Source: a bacterium (GTDB taxonomy: Bacteria; Bacillota; Bacilli; Lactobacillales; Streptococcaceae). From it: a stretch of 64,000 nucleotides of DNA. The notes under the pieces were generated by a model. It made no database searches. It was not told where the DNA came from and saw nothing but the letters and a program-made list of their open reading frames with translations. Below, piece after piece: positions 46,603 through 56,217 of the stretch. Within the stretch, counting starts at the first letter, position 1; every line of letters starts with the position of its first letter. A program made the translations under genes and the position numbers. Where the stretch lies: assembly GCA_905221085.1 (NCBI GenBank), contig CAJNBT010000008.1, forward strand, positions 1 to 64,000, given 5' to 3'.

Positions 46603-47853
46603 TCAATTTATCTGCTCATGCTCCTGTAGGTGACTCCGTACTTCTGAGATAAAATAGAGAGACCCTGTAATGAACAACAAGTCCTGCGCGTCTGCCCTTG
46701 CTTCAAAACTGCCGATAAATTCTCGGTAAGAAGGAATCACATCGTAACCTATTACATCTGTCTCCTCCAGAGAACCTTGATAGCCAAAACCAGTCACCTT
46801 GAGTTCTACCTGAGGTAAATTTTCAGTCAGATAACCCAACATCCCTTGATAATCCTTACGTTTCAAGGCTCCAAAGAGGATTTGAGGACGATAAACTTCC
46901 TGCTCTTTTTCTTTGATAAACTCAACCAAGCGAGTCAAGGCAGGGAGGTTATGAGCACCATCCAAGTAAATCTGTGGGCGAATACGCTCCAAACGCCCAG
47001 CCCAATGAGTCTGTTTCAAGGCCTGTCTTACAACCTGCTCATCAACAACTTCCTTTCCTTCTCTCATAAAGAGAAGAAATGCTTGCAATGCCAAGGCGGC
47101 ATTTTCCTGCTGATAAACTCCTTCTAAGCCTATTTTCAACTGCGAAATATTTAGTAAAGAGCTTGAAAAGTCCCCATTCAGCATTGAAAAATCTTGACCT
47201 GCCCGATAAAGGTCAACAGCTAAAAATCCTGCTTTTTTCTGACAGACAAGCCTAGCTTCTGGAGGCAATTTCGCAATCACTGCCTTTTTACCAGCCTTGA
47301 AAATACCAGCTTTCTGCTCTGCGATTGCTTCTAGACTATCGCCCAGAGTCTCCTGATGGTCAAGCCCGACGGAAGTGATGACAGCAATCTCTCCAGTTAC
47401 CACATTGGTCGTGTCAAGTAAGCCACCAATTCCCACTTCTAGTAGAACCAAATCCACCTCTTGCTCCCTAAAATAGAGGAAAGCAATCAAGGTCAGCAAT
47501 TCAAAGAAAGACAACTGGTCATGAGTTTGCAGAAGCGTCTTTTCCATCTCCTTGACCTGCTCAGCTAAACGGATAAAGTCTGCATCAGCTATTGGTTCCC
47601 CATTAATGCAGATTCGGTCATTGATGGAGACAATATGAGGGGAGGTAAAAGTCGCAACTTTTTTGCCATGTCCCATGAATAACTCTCTCATAAAAGCAAT
47701 GGTAGAGCCTTTCCCATTAGTTCCTGTCACATGGATAATAGGGTAAAACTTCTCGGGATTTCCTAACAAATCCACCGCTTGTTGCATTCGGCTCAAGCCT
47801 GACCGAAAATTCAAACCAATCCGACTATGAAGCCATTCTTCTACTTCAAACAT
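46603..47853 (-). CDS. folC: Folylpolyglutamate synthase / dihydrofolate synthase
   Basis: A 416-residue Mur-ligase-type enzyme that makes dihydrofolate and adds glutamates to folates. ATP-binding loop GTNGKGST near residue 44, and DGAHNLPAL near residue 298. ATG at 47851-47853 with AAGGAG upstream. Terminator-like region after the neighbouring gene makes it likely its own unit. Confidence 0.94.
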   Translation of the reverse strand: MFEVEEWLHSRIGLNFRSGLSRMQQAVDLLGNPEKFYPIIHVTGTNGKGSTIAFMRELFMGHGKKVATFTSPHIVSINDRICINGEPIADADFIRLAEQVKEMEKTLLQTHDQLSFFELLTLIAFLYFREQEVDLVLLEVGIGGLLDTTNVVTGEIAVITSVGLDHQETLGDSLEAIAEQKAGIFKAGKKAVIAKLPPEARLVCQKKAGFLAVDLYRAGQDFSMLNGDFSSSLLNISQLKIGLEGVYQQENAALALQAFLLFMREGKEVVDEQVVRQALKQTHWAGRLERIRPQIYLDGAHNLPALTRLVEFIKEKEQEVYRPQILFGALKRKDYQGMLGYLTENLPQVELKVTGFGYQGSLEETDVIGYDVIPSYREFIGSFEARADAQDLLFITGSLYFISEVRSHLQEHEQIN

Positions 47854-47906
47854 ATATATCTCCTTGACAAAAGTCTAATCAATTATCTAGCAAAATTCCG
47901 TAGATA

Positions 47907-47945
47907 ACAAAAAATGAGGTCAGGATTTTCGTCCCGACCTCTTAC
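47907..47945 (-). terminator. Terminator of the ireB-ruvX-DUF1292 unit
   Basis: GAGGTCAGGA (47916-47925) pairs with TCCCGACCTC (47932-47941); A-run on the left gives U on the minus strand. Confidence 0.75.
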
Positions 47946-48034
47946 CTGGTTAGCTAATCACTAGCAACTATGAATATTAACTTGGGCTAAAAACATCCAC
48001 TGAACTTACCAGTTCTCTCTTATTTAAAGGAACT

Positions 48035-48067
48035 GGAGTAAAAATGTTCACTGAACATTTTTACTCC
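48035..48067 (-). other. 15-bp hairpin overlapping the stop codon of the DUF1292 gene
   Basis: GGAGTAAAAATGTTC (48035-48049) and GAACATTTTTACTCC (48053-48067) are perfect inverted arms with a 3-nt loop. The stop codon is at 48061-48063, inside the right arm. Immediately beside it CCAGTTC/GAACTGG (48009-48036) forms another hairpin that shares two bases with it. No U-tract, so perhaps an mRNA 3'-end stabiliser. Confidence 0.6.
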
Positions 48068-48366
48068 TCCATAAAACTATTGAAGACTTCTTCAATCATG
48101 TTCCATTCGTCTTCCGAGTCTTCTGGGATTGGTTGCAATTCGCCTTCTGTTCCATCTTCGTTTTCGATGAATGAGTATGCTTGAATTTCAACTTGTCCGT
48201 CTTCGTCTTCTTCTGCGTTAACTGGTACTAGAAGAACATAGTTTTTACCAAATTCTTCTTTTCCGTCAATGGTCAAAAGGATTTCAAACAAGGTTTCGTT
48301 TCCTTGCTCATCTACTAGTGTGATTAGTTCACGTTCTTCGTGTTCGTGGTTATGATCGTGTGACAT
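48061..48366 (-). CDS. DUF1292 family protein
   Basis: A 101-residue acidic protein (about a third Asp/Glu) starting with a His-rich [13 protein letters not shown]. The DUF1292 family has no known function; the N-terminal histidines might bind metal. It is the last gene of a three-gene cluster with ruvX and ireB conserved in Firmicutes. Confidence 0.88.
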   Translation of the reverse strand: MSHDHNHEHEERELITLVDEQGNETLFEILLTIDGKEEFGKNYVLLVPVNAEEDEDGQVEIQAYSFIENEDGTEGELQPIPEDSEDEWNMIEEVFNSFMEE

Positions 48367-48380
48367 AGCCTCTCCTTATA

Positions 48381-48800
48381 TTAAAATTTTCTATCTAAAT
48401 AATTTTGTAAAATCAGCTGAGCTGCTAACTTATCAATGACTTTCTTGCGCTTATTGCGACTGATATCTGCTTGTTCAATCAACATGCGCTCTGCAGCAAC
48501 TGTTGTCAAGCGTTCATCTTGATAATCTACTGGTAAACCAAAAAGCTCTTCTAGCTTTGCTCCGTATGCTTGACTAGCTTCCACACGCGGTCCGCTTGTA
48601 TTATTCATGTTTTTAGGCAAGCCCACTACAAATCGTTCCACCTTGTAAGTATCAACCAACTCCTTAACACGGTCAAAACCAAATTGGCCTTGCTCCTCAT
48701 TGATTTGGATGATTTCAAGCCCTTGAGCTGTAAAACCGAGCGGATCGCTGATGGCCACCCCTACCGTTTTTGAACCGACGTCCAATCCCATAATTCTCAT
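48381..48800 (-). CDS. ruvX: Putative Holliday junction resolvase / pre-16S rRNA nuclease
   Basis: A 139-residue RNase H-fold nuclease (yqgF). [19 protein letters not shown] carries the first catalytic Asp, and the family TSGPRVE and [10 protein letters not shown] motifs follow. It processes the 5' end of 16S rRNA in other bacteria. It is 3 bp downstream of ireB. Confidence 0.93.
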   Translation of the reverse strand: MRIMGLDVGSKTVGVAISDPLGFTAQGLEIIQINEEQGQFGFDRVKELVDTYKVERFVVGLPKNMNNTSGPRVEASQAYGAKLEELFGLPVDYQDERLTTVAAERMLIEQADISRNKRKKVIDKLAAQLILQNYLDRKF

Positions 48801-48803
48801 AGG

Positions 48804-49070
48804 TTATAGATCGACTCCTTGTCCTTTAAGGTAGTAGCGAACCAACTCCTCAACGATTTCATCACGCTCATATTTACGGATTTGATTTCGTGCATTATTA
48901 TAACGAGGAACGTAGGCAGGGTCTCCACTCAATACGTAACCTACGATTTGGTTAATTGGGTTGTAGCCCTTATCGTTCAACGAAGCATAGACATCAGTCA
49001 AAGTTTCGCTAATTTCTTTTTTATTGGAATCGTCCAATTTAAAACGTACTGTTTCTTCAGTAAATCCCAT
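48804..49070 (-). CDS. ireB: IreB family regulatory phosphoprotein
   Basis: An 88-residue protein ([19 protein letters not shown]) of the UPF0297/IreB family. In Enterococcus it is phosphorylated by the Ser/Thr kinase IreK (StkP in streptococci) and affects cephalosporin resistance. The conserved Thr4 and Thr7 in FTEETV are the known phosphosites. Confidence 0.92.
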
Positions 49071-49156
49071 TCTAACACCCTCTTTCTTTAGAATAGTACC
49101 ATTATAGCATAATTCCTTACCTTCTACAATTCAGGCAGTCTATTTATTTGGATTTT

Positions 49157-49726
49157 CTATTGTTCTGTCGCGCCATTTGCCAATCTGTCTGAAATATATT
49201 TGCTTGGTTCATTCTTCAAGAGATTTTCTAAACCAATGTTCTTCAGATACTCAGTCTGAGAAGCCTTCTTGACATCCAAAACTTGAAAATCATAACTAGT
49301 CGTTGTTTGAAGTTCTGTTGCACTTAATAATTTGGTTTCAAGCTTAAAGCCTGCCAATTTACGAGCTTCTATGATGGATTCATCTTTCTCTTCCGCCTCG
49401 AGAAGAGCTTTTTGAGTTTCTTCCACTCCATGTTGGTCAATATAAGTCTTCAGCTCATCTGAGACTGGACGCTTTTGTTGAATAGTTAGGCTCAAAAAAG
49501 TCTTGTCTTTATAAGTAATTGTTTGGGTTTGCTGGCTACCATCATCTGACTTGGGCAAGACCAAAGTCTTGGTTACAACTGTATTCTTCTCAGCATTTTC
49601 AATAACTGGCAATGCTGACTGAAGCGTATCCTTTTCTGTTTTTGTAGCTGTTGCAGTTTCTTTTTTCTGCCCACAACCAGCCAGGACAAAAAGGAAAGCT
49701 AGACTAACAAGAACAATTTTTTTCAT
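49157..49726 (-). CDS. DUF1307 family lipoprotein
   Basis: A 189-residue lipoprotein with lipobox LAGC (Cys18). A linker of Lys/Thr/Ala precedes a domain of about 150 residues. Resembles DUF1307 (YehR-like) lipoproteins. No function is known. Confidence 0.82.
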   Translation of the reverse strand: MKKIVLVSLAFLFVLAGCGQKKETATATKTEKDTLQSALPVIENAEKNTVVTKTLVLPKSDDGSQQTQTITYKDKTFLSLTIQQKRPVSDELKTYIDQHGVEETQKALLEAEEKDESIIEARKLAGFKLETKLLSATELQTTTSYDFQVLDVKKASQTEYLKNIGLENLLKNEPSKYISDRLANGATEQ

Positions 49727-49753
49727 TTCTCTCTTCTTTCTTTTTCAGATTAA

Positions 49754-49788
49754 AACAGAACAAGACTGAGAATTGCTCCCAGCCTTGA
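49754..49788 (-). terminator. Terminator of the spx gene
   Basis: AAGACTGAGA (49762-49771) pairs with TCCCAGCCTT (49777-49786) with wobble; on the minus strand it is followed by GTTCTGTTTT. Confidence 0.55.
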
Positions 49789-49791
49789 TGT

Positions 49792-50190
49792 TTATAGAGC
49801 TGCACGCAAACGTGCTTCTGCATTTTCTACATTACGGACAGAGCGTGGTAGGAAGGCACGAATATCGTCTTCCTTATAGCCAACTTGCAGGCGTTTTTCA
49901 TCTACAAGGATTGGGCTCTTTAAAATTCTCGGTGTTTCCATAATCAGATTGAGGACTTCGTTGACACTCAAATCTTCAATATCCACTCCGAGGGCTTTGG
50001 CATAGCGATTTTTAGACGAAACGATGCTGGCTATTCCGTTATCTGTTTTGGTTAGAATATCCAGTAATTCTTCTCTCGTAATTCCTTCTTTACCAAGGTT
50101 TTGTTCTTTATAACTTAACTGGTGGGCATTGAGCCAGGTTTTTGCTTTTTTACAGCTAGTACAACTTGAGACTGTATAAATTTTAATCAT
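49792..50190 (-). CDS. spx: Spx/ArsC family transcriptional regulator
   Basis: A 132-residue regulator with the redox CTSCKKAKTW motif (Cys10, Cys13) at the start. Spx proteins bind the alpha CTD of RNA polymerase (encoded at 23.8 kb) to control thiol stress genes. Streptococci have two, SpxA1 and SpxA2; I cannot say which this is from sequence alone. Confidence 0.92.
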   Translation of the reverse strand: MIKIYTVSSCTSCKKAKTWLNAHQLSYKEQNLGKEGITREELLDILTKTDNGIASIVSSKNRYAKALGVDIEDLSVNEVLNLIMETPRILKSPILVDEKRLQVGYKEDDIRAFLPRSVRNVENAEARLRAAL

Positions 50191-50321
50191 GTACCTACCC
50201 CTTTCGCTACATGTTACTATCAGTTTAGTCTATTATACCATAAAAAACATCCGACTTGCGACCTATTTTTAAATTTTTTTGACTTTTTCCGTCATTTTCG
50301 TACTTTTTTCTTGACAAATAA

Positions 50322-51383
50322 CTAAATGACTATCAACTCTTTTGGAGCTAGGGTCAATAATTCACAACCTGTCTCTGTAATCAAGATATCATCCTCGATA
50401 CGAACGCCATATTTGCCTTCGATATAGATACCTGGTTCATCGGTCAAGGCCATACCCGCCTTAATAGTTTCTGTAGAAGTCTGGCTAAAGTATGGTTCCT
50501 CATGGATATCCAGTCCAATACCGTGTCCGATACCGTGAGTAAAGTAGTCTCCATAGCCTGCCTCAATGATAATATCACGAGGGATTTTGTCAAAGTCACG
50601 GAAGCCTAAGCCTGCCTTGGCTTGATCGATCAAGGCTTGGTTGGCTTTGAGAACTGTATTGTAAATCTCTGCCTGCTCGTCGCTGACATGCCCCAGATAG
50701 ATAGTCCGTGTCATATCGCTGACATAGTGATCATAAAGGCAACCGAAGTCCATGGTAATGGCTTCTCCCAATTCCACTGGTTTGTGCATTGGATGGGCAT
50801 GGGGCTTAGAAGAGTTGATTCCGCTAGCTAAGATAGTATCAAAAGACAAGCCAGATGCTCCCAACTCACGCATACGGAAGTCAAGGAAGTTGGCAATCTC
50901 AATTTCAGTCTTTCCTGGCTTAATAAAGTCAAGCGCATCGCGGAAAGCTTGGTCTGAGATAGAACAAGCCTTGCGAATAGCTGCAATCTCCGCCTCATCC
51001 TTAATCATTCGAAGACCTTCGACAAACTGAGTTTGTGGAAGCAAGTCAATTCCTTCAAAGGCTGCCTGCATACGGTGATAATAAGACACTGAAATCTCAT
51101 CCTCAAAACCGATACGAGACAAGCCCATGTCCTTGACAATTCCTGCAATGACAGCCAATTCATCACGGTCAGCCACAATCTCAAAGCCACTGGTTTCTTG
51201 CTTAGCTGCAATGATATAGCGAGAGTCTGTCACCAAGACCTGACGATCACGGCTGATAAAGACTGTTCCGTTTGATCCCCAAAAACCAGTCAGGTAATAG
51301 ACGTTTTTAAGATTGTTGATGATAATTCCATCTAGTTCTTTTTCTTGCATTTTAGCTAGAAATGCTTGTACGCGTTTATTCAT
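50322..51383 (-). CDS. pepP: M24 family Xaa-Pro peptidase
   Basis: A 353-residue aminopeptidase P/prolidase-type protein. The metal ligands can be seen in [16 protein letters not shown] (two Asp), [14 protein letters not shown] (His) and the two Glu in [18 protein letters not shown]. It removes Xaa-Pro residues; dipeptidase or aminopeptidase specificity is not decided. The ATG overlaps the uvrA stop by 8 bp. It may equally be called pepQ. Confidence 0.85.
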   Translation of the reverse strand: MNKRVQAFLAKMQEKELDGIIINNLKNVYYLTGFWGSNGTVFISRDRQVLVTDSRYIIAAKQETSGFEIVADRDELAVIAGIVKDMGLSRIGFEDEISVSYYHRMQAAFEGIDLLPQTQFVEGLRMIKDEAEIAAIRKACSISDQAFRDALDFIKPGKTEIEIANFLDFRMRELGASGLSFDTILASGINSSKPHAHPMHKPVELGEAITMDFGCLYDHYVSDMTRTIYLGHVSDEQAEIYNTVLKANQALIDQAKAGLGFRDFDKIPRDIIIEAGYGDYFTHGIGHGIGLDIHEEPYFSQTSTETIKAGMALTDEPGIYIEGKYGVRIEDDILITETGCELLTLAPKELIVI

Positions 51384-54207
51384 GATGTAACTTTCCTTTC
51401 AAATAATGTCCTGTGTAGCTGACTTCATTGATCGCTACTTCTTCTGGAGTTCCTGTTGCAATGATGGTCCCACCACCGACACCACCTTCAGGTCCCAAGT
51501 CAATAATATGGTCTGCCGTCTTAATAACATCCAGATTGTGCTCGATAACAAGGACTGTATTGCCATCGTCTACAAAGCGAGCTAAAACCTTAAGCAAGCG
51601 AGCAATATCCTCGGTATGAAGACCTGTCGTCGGCTCATCCAGAATATAGAAAGATTTTCCTGTCGATCTTTTGTGAAGTTCACTAGCCAGTTTCATACGC
51701 TGAGCTTCTCCCCCAGAAAGGGTGGTAGCTGGTTGCCCTAGCGTCACATAGCCTAGACCTACATCCTTGATGGTCTGGAGTTTACGTTGAATCTTGGGAA
51801 TGTGTTGGAAAAATTCCACCGCATCATTAACCGTCATATCCAAGACTTGCGAGATATTTTTTTCCTTGTAATGAACTTCTAGGGTCTCACTGTTGTAGCG
51901 AGTTCCATGACAGACTTCACAGGCAACATAAACATCTGGCAAGAAGTGCATCTCAATCTTGATAATCCCGTCACCCGAGCAGGCTTCACAGCGACCACCC
52001 TTGACGTTGAAACTGAAACGACCCTTCTTGTAGCCTCGAATCTTGGCTTCATTTGTCTGAGCAAAAAGGTCACGTATATCGTCAAAAACTCCTGTATAGG
52101 TAGCAGGGTTAGACCTTGGCGTTCGTCCGATAGGGCTCTGGTCAATGTCAATCAAGCGGTCTACATGCTCAATCCCTGTAATAGTCTTAAACTTACCAGG
52201 TTTGTCTGAATTACGGTTGAGCTTCTGGGCAATAGCTTTTTTGAGGATACTGTTGATCAAGGTCGACTTGCCTGAGCCCGACACCCCTGTCACTGCAATA
52301 AATTTTCCTAGTGGGAAGCGAGCTGTGATATTTTGCAGGTTGTTCTCACGCGCTCCTATCACTTCGATAAAACGACCATTTCCTACACGGCGCTCGTCTG
52401 GTACTGGAATAGCACGTTTGCCTGATAAGTACTGGCCTGTGATAGACTTACTGTTACGAGCTACCTGCTTAGGCGTACCTGCCGCAACAATCTCCCCACC
52501 AAAAACACCAGCACCAGGACCAACGTCAATCAAATAGTCCGCTTCGCGCATGGTATCTTCATCGTGTTCCACCACGATGAGTGTATTACCCAAATCGCGC
52601 ATCTTTTTGAGACTGGCGATCAAACGATCATTGTCCCTCTGGTGGAGCCCAATCGATGGCTCATCTAGGATATAGAGGACGCCTGATAGGTTGGAACCAA
52701 TCTGGGTTGCCAAACGAATACGCTGACTTTCCCCACCTGAAAGGGTTCCTGCCGAACGTGACAGGGTCAGATAGTTAAGACCCACGTTATTAAGGAAGGT
52801 CAAACGGTCCTTGATTTCCTTGAGAATGGGACGAGCAATAATAGCTTCATTTTCAGACAAGGTTAACTGGCTCACCAACTCCAAGTGGTCTGCGATAGAC
52901 AGGTCTGAAATTTCTCCGATATGTGGTCCTTTCTCACCACCAACACGGACAGACAAAGCCTGGTCATTGAGGCGATAACCATGACAAGTTCCGCAGGTCA
53001 GCTCATTCATGTAGAGGCGCATCTGGGTGCGAGTGTAGTCACTATTAGTTTCATGGTAGCGACGTTTGATATTGTTGACAACTCCCTCAAAAGGAATATC
53101 GATATCGCGCACGCCACCAAATTCATTCTCATAGTGGAAATGGAATTCCTTGCCATCTGAGCCGTAGAGAATCAAGTTCTTATCTTCTTCTGACAAGTCT
53201 TCAAAAGGCTTATCCATATCCACTCCAAAGGCTGTCATAGCCTGCTCTAGCATGTTTGGATAGTAGTTGGATGAAATAGGATTCCAAGGTGCTAGCGCTC
53301 CCTCACGTAATGTTTTGCTGGCATCTGGCACTACCAAATCAGTATCCACCTCAAGCTTGATGCCCAAACCATCACACTCACTACAAGAGCCAAAAGGAGC
53401 ATTGAAGGAGAAGAGACGCGGCTCTAACTCTGGAACAGTAAATCCACAAACTGGGCAGGCATAATGCTCAGAGAAGAGCAACTCAGAGTCGTCCATAGTG
53501 TCGATAATGACATAGCCTTCTGCAATACGAAGGGCAGCCTCAATGGAATCAAAGAGACGACTACGAATGCCCTCCTTGATAACGATACGGTCAACCACGA
53601 CATCAATATTGTGTTGCTTGCTCTTAGACAACTCTGGCACTTCGGTCACATCATAGACTTCCCCATCCACACGGACGCGAACATAACCATCTTTCTGAAC
53701 CTTTTCAACAACGCTCTTGTGCTGTCCTTTTTTCTTGCGGATGACAGGGGCCAAAATCTGCAAGCGCTGGCGTTCAGGCAATTCTAAAACCTTATCCACG
53801 ATTTGCTCCACAGAAGAAGCCTTGATAGCTCCATGCCCGTTGATACAGTAAGGCGTCCCCACACGTGCGTAGAGGAGACGCAGATAGTCATTGATTTCAG
53901 TCGTTGTTCCCACCGTCGAGCGAGGGTTTTTGCTAGTCGTTTTCTGGTCAATAGAAATAGCTGGGCTAAGACCATCAATGGCATCTACATCTGGTTTTTC
54001 CATATTGCCCAAGAACTGGCGAGCGTAGGCTGACAAACTCTCCACATAGCGACGTTGTCCCTCCGCATAGAGGGTATCAAAGGCCAGACTGGATTTCCCT
54101 GAACCTGACAAACCTGTCACAACAACCAGCTTGTCTCGTGGAATCTCCACATCAATATTTTTTAAATTATGGGCACGCGCCCCATGAATGACAATTTTAT
54201 CTTGCAT
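51376..54207 (-). CDS. uvrA: Excinuclease ABC subunit A
   Basis: A 943-residue damage-recognition ATPase of nucleotide excision repair. Both P-loops are present ([12 protein letters not shown] near residue 31 and [12 protein letters not shown] near 645), with two ABC signatures ([16 protein letters not shown]) and zinc modules (CPVC, CEAC). Start at ATG 54205-54207; a longer in-frame start lacks support. Shares a short divergent region with corA. Confidence 0.97.
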   Translation of the reverse strand: MQDKIVIHGARAHNLKNIDVEIPRDKLVVVTGLSGSGKSSLAFDTLYAEGQRRYVESLSAYARQFLGNMEKPDVDAIDGLSPAISIDQKTTSKNPRSTVGTTTEINDYLRLLYARVGTPYCINGHGAIKASSVEQIVDKVLELPERQRLQILAPVIRKKKGQHKSVVEKVQKDGYVRVRVDGEVYDVTEVPELSKSKQHNIDVVVDRIVIKEGIRSRLFDSIEAALRIAEGYVIIDTMDDSELLFSEHYACPVCGFTVPELEPRLFSFNAPFGSCSECDGLGIKLEVDTDLVVPDASKTLREGALAPWNPISSNYYPNMLEQAMTAFGVDMDKPFEDLSEEDKNLILYGSDGKEFHFHYENEFGGVRDIDIPFEGVVNNIKRRYHETNSDYTRTQMRLYMNELTCGTCHGYRLNDQALSVRVGGEKGPHIGEISDLSIADHLELVSQLTLSENEAIIARPILKEIKDRLTFLNNVGLNYLTLSRSAGTLSGGESQRIRLATQIGSNLSGVLYILDEPSIGLHQRDNDRLIASLKKMRDLGNTLIVVEHDEDTMREADYLIDVGPGAGVFGGEIVAAGTPKQVARNSKSITGQYLSGKRAIPVPDERRVGNGRFIEVIGARENNLQNITARFPLGKFIAVTGVSGSGKSTLINSILKKAIAQKLNRNSDKPGKFKTITGIEHVDRLIDIDQSPIGRTPRSNPATYTGVFDDIRDLFAQTNEAKIRGYKKGRFSFNVKGGRCEACSGDGIIKIEMHFLPDVYVACEVCHGTRYNSETLEVHYKEKNISQVLDMTVNDAVEFFQHIPKIQRKLQTIKDVGLGYVTLGQPATTLSGGEAQRMKLASELHKRSTGKSFYILDEPTTGLHTEDIARLLKVLARFVDDGNTVLVIEHNLDVIKTADHIIDLGPEGGVGGGTIIATGTPEEVAINEVSYTGHYLKGKLHHE

Positions 54208-54238
54208 CTTTGTTCTTTCTAGTCCATTATTGCTTACC

Positions 54239-54247
54239 ATTATACCA
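54239..54247 (-). promoter_or_regulatory. uvrA promoter, extended -10
   Basis: TGGTATAAT on the minus strand about 30 bp before the uvrA ATG; no clear -35. I see no SOS-type operator. Confidence 0.6.
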
Positions 54248-54288
54248 AAAAAAGTGAGATTCTATTACCCAAAAGACTGAATTTGTAG

Positions 54289-54294
54289 TATAAT
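54289..54294 (+). promoter_or_regulatory. corA promoter -10
   Basis: TATAAT, 45 bp upstream of the corA ATG. The -35 is weak. It is the divergent partner of the uvrA promoter. Confidence 0.5.
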
Positions 54295-54338
54295 AGTACG
54301 GTGTGAAAAAATCTGAAAAATGAGAAAGGATAAGGGAT

Positions 54339-55283
54339 ATGAAACAAGTTTTTCTCTCTACAACAACTGAATTTAAAGAGATCGATACGCTTGAACCGGG
54401 TACTTGGATCAATCTCGTCAATCCGACTCAAAATGAATCACTCGAAATCGCTAACGCCTTCGATATCGATATTGCTGACCTCCGAGCACCGCTCGATGCG
54501 GAAGAAATGTCTCGTATTACGATTGAAGATGAGTACACCCTGATTATCGTAGACGTGCCGGTCACAGAAGAAAGAAATAATCGCACCTACTACGTAACCA
54601 TCCCGCTTGGTATTATCATCACCGAGGAAACCATTATCACTACGTGTTTGGAACCATTACCAGTCCTTGATGTCTTTATCAACCGTCGATTGCGTAATTT
54701 CTATACCTTCATGCGTTCGCGTTTTATCTTCCAGATTCTCTATCGCAATGCAGAGCTTTACCTAACAGCCCTTCGTTCTATTGACCGTAAGAGTGAACAA
54801 ATCGAAAGTCAACTGCATCAATCAACTCGTAATGAAGAATTGATTGAGCTCATGGAATTGGAAAAAACTATCGTCTATTTCAAGGCTTCCCTCAAAACAA
54901 ATGAGCGCGTGATTAAGAAATTGACCAGCTCAACCAGTAATATCAAGAAATACCTTGAGGACGAAGACCTGCTTGAAGATACCCTGATTGAAACCCAACA
55001 GGCCATCGAGATGGCAGACATTTATGGAAACGTCTTGCATTCTATGACAGAGACCTTCGCCTCTATCATTTCTAATAACCAGAACAATATCATGAAAACC
55101 TTGGCCCTTGTGACCATCGTCATGTCCATCCCAACCATGGTCTTTTCTGCTTACGGGATGAACTTTAAGGATAATGAAATCCCCCTAAACGGCGAGCCAA
55201 ATGCTTTTTGGTTAATCGTCTTTATCGCCTTTGCTATGAGTGTCTCGCTCACTCTCTATCTCATCCATAAAAAATGGTTCTAA
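54339..55283 (+). CDS. corA: CorA family divalent cation transporter
   Basis: A 314-residue channel subunit. A soluble N-terminal domain (about 1-245) is followed by two helices with the GMN motif (YGMNF near residue 268-272) between them; it works as a pentamer for magnesium or other cations. An AAAGGATAAGGGAT ribosome-binding region precedes the ATG. It is the first plus-strand gene since the toxin. Confidence 0.93.
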   Translation: MKQVFLSTTTEFKEIDTLEPGTWINLVNPTQNESLEIANAFDIDIADLRAPLDAEEMSRITIEDEYTLIIVDVPVTEERNNRTYYVTIPLGIIITEETIITTCLEPLPVLDVFINRRLRNFYTFMRSRFIFQILYRNAELYLTALRSIDRKSEQIESQLHQSTRNEELIELMELEKTIVYFKASLKTNERVIKKLTSSTSNIKKYLEDEDLLEDTLIETQQAIEMADIYGNVLHSMTETFASIISNNQNNIMKTLALVTIVMSIPTMVFSAYGMNFKDNEIPLNGEPNAFWLIVFIAFAMSVSLTLYLIHKKWF

Positions 55284-55294
55284 GAGGAGTTCCT

Positions 55295-55972
55295 ATGTCT
55301 CAGATTGATCTACAAAAATTAACCAAGAAAAACCAAGAGTTTATCCACATCGCTACCCAACAATTCATCAAAGATGGAAAAACAGACGTTGAAATCAAGA
55401 CTATTTTTGAGGAAGTCATTCCTCAAATCCTTGAAGAGCAAGCCAAGGGTACGACTGCTCGTTCCCTCTATGGCGCACCGACCCATTGGGCTCATAGTTT
55501 CACTGTCAAGGAGCAATATGAAAAAGAGCATCCAAAAGAAAATGATGATCCAAAACTCATGATTATGGACTCAGCTCTTTTCATCACTAGCCTCTTTGCC
55601 CTCGTCAGCGCTCTCACAACCTTCTTCTCAGCAGATCAAGCTATCGGTTACGGTTTGATTACCCTCCTATTAGTTGGACTTGTTGGTGGATTTGCCTTCT
55701 ACTTGATGTACTACTTTGTTTACCAATACTATGGACCAGATATGGACCGTAGTCAACGTCCACCTTTCTGGAAATCTGTACTAGTTATCCTAGCTTCTAT
55801 GTTCCTTTGGTTGCTTGTCTTCTTTGCAACAAGCTTCCTACCAGCTAGCCTTAACCCAGTACTTGCTCCATTGCCACTAGCTATTATCGGAGCAGCCCTC
55901 CTAGCCCTTCGCTTCTATCTCAAGAAACGCTTGAACATCCGCAGCGCAAGTGCAGGACCAACACGCTATTAA
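55295..55972 (+). CDS. DUF1129 family membrane protein
   Basis: A 225-residue protein whose first 85 residues are soluble and whose remainder has about four helices (from FITSLFALVSALTTFF on). DUF1129 members are widespread in lactic acid bacteria with no assigned job. It starts 12 bp after corA with GAGGAG, so it is co-transcribed. Confidence 0.88.
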   Translation: MSQIDLQKLTKKNQEFIHIATQQFIKDGKTDVEIKTIFEEVIPQILEEQAKGTTARSLYGAPTHWAHSFTVKEQYEKEHPKENDDPKLMIMDSALFITSLFALVSALTTFFSADQAIGYGLITLLLVGLVGGFAFYLMYYFVYQYYGPDMDRSQRPPFWKSVLVILASMFLWLLVFFATSFLPASLNPVLAPLPLAIIGAALLALRFYLKKRLNIRSASAGPTRY

Positions 55973-55982
55973 GAAGAATCAT

Positions 55983-56011
55983 AAAAGCAACTGCAGGCGC
56001 GGTTGCTTTTT
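55983..56011 (+). terminator. Terminator of the corA operon
   Basis: AAAGCAAC (55984-55991) pairs with GTTGCTTT (56002-56009), followed by T. Confidence 0.8.
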
Positions 56012-56087
56012 ACTACTTTCTTGATTTAAAAGCATTCTTCTGAAATCCTACATAGCTTTCTCTTATATTTTGTGATAAAATAGGCTC

Positions 56088-56192
56088 ATACTCAATGAAA
56101 ATCAAAGAGCAAACTAGGAAGCTAGCCGCAGGCTGTACTTGAGTACGGCAAGGCAAAGCTGACGTGGTTTGAATTTGATTTTCGAAGAGTAT
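56088..56192 (+). repeat. RUP element 2
   Basis: A 105-bp element with ATACTC/GAGTAT ends. It lies 13 bp upstream of the ribosome-binding site of the S66 peptidase gene and is the inverse of the copy at 39986. It may have been inserted in the leader or promoter of that gene. Confidence 0.92.
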
Positions 56193-56217
56193 CAATCTAT
56201 TTCTAGGAGGATGAGAT

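Noticed and set aside
52145..52537. Plus-strand open frames opposite uvrA
   Set aside because: They are shadows of the well-conserved UvrA frame; no support of their own.
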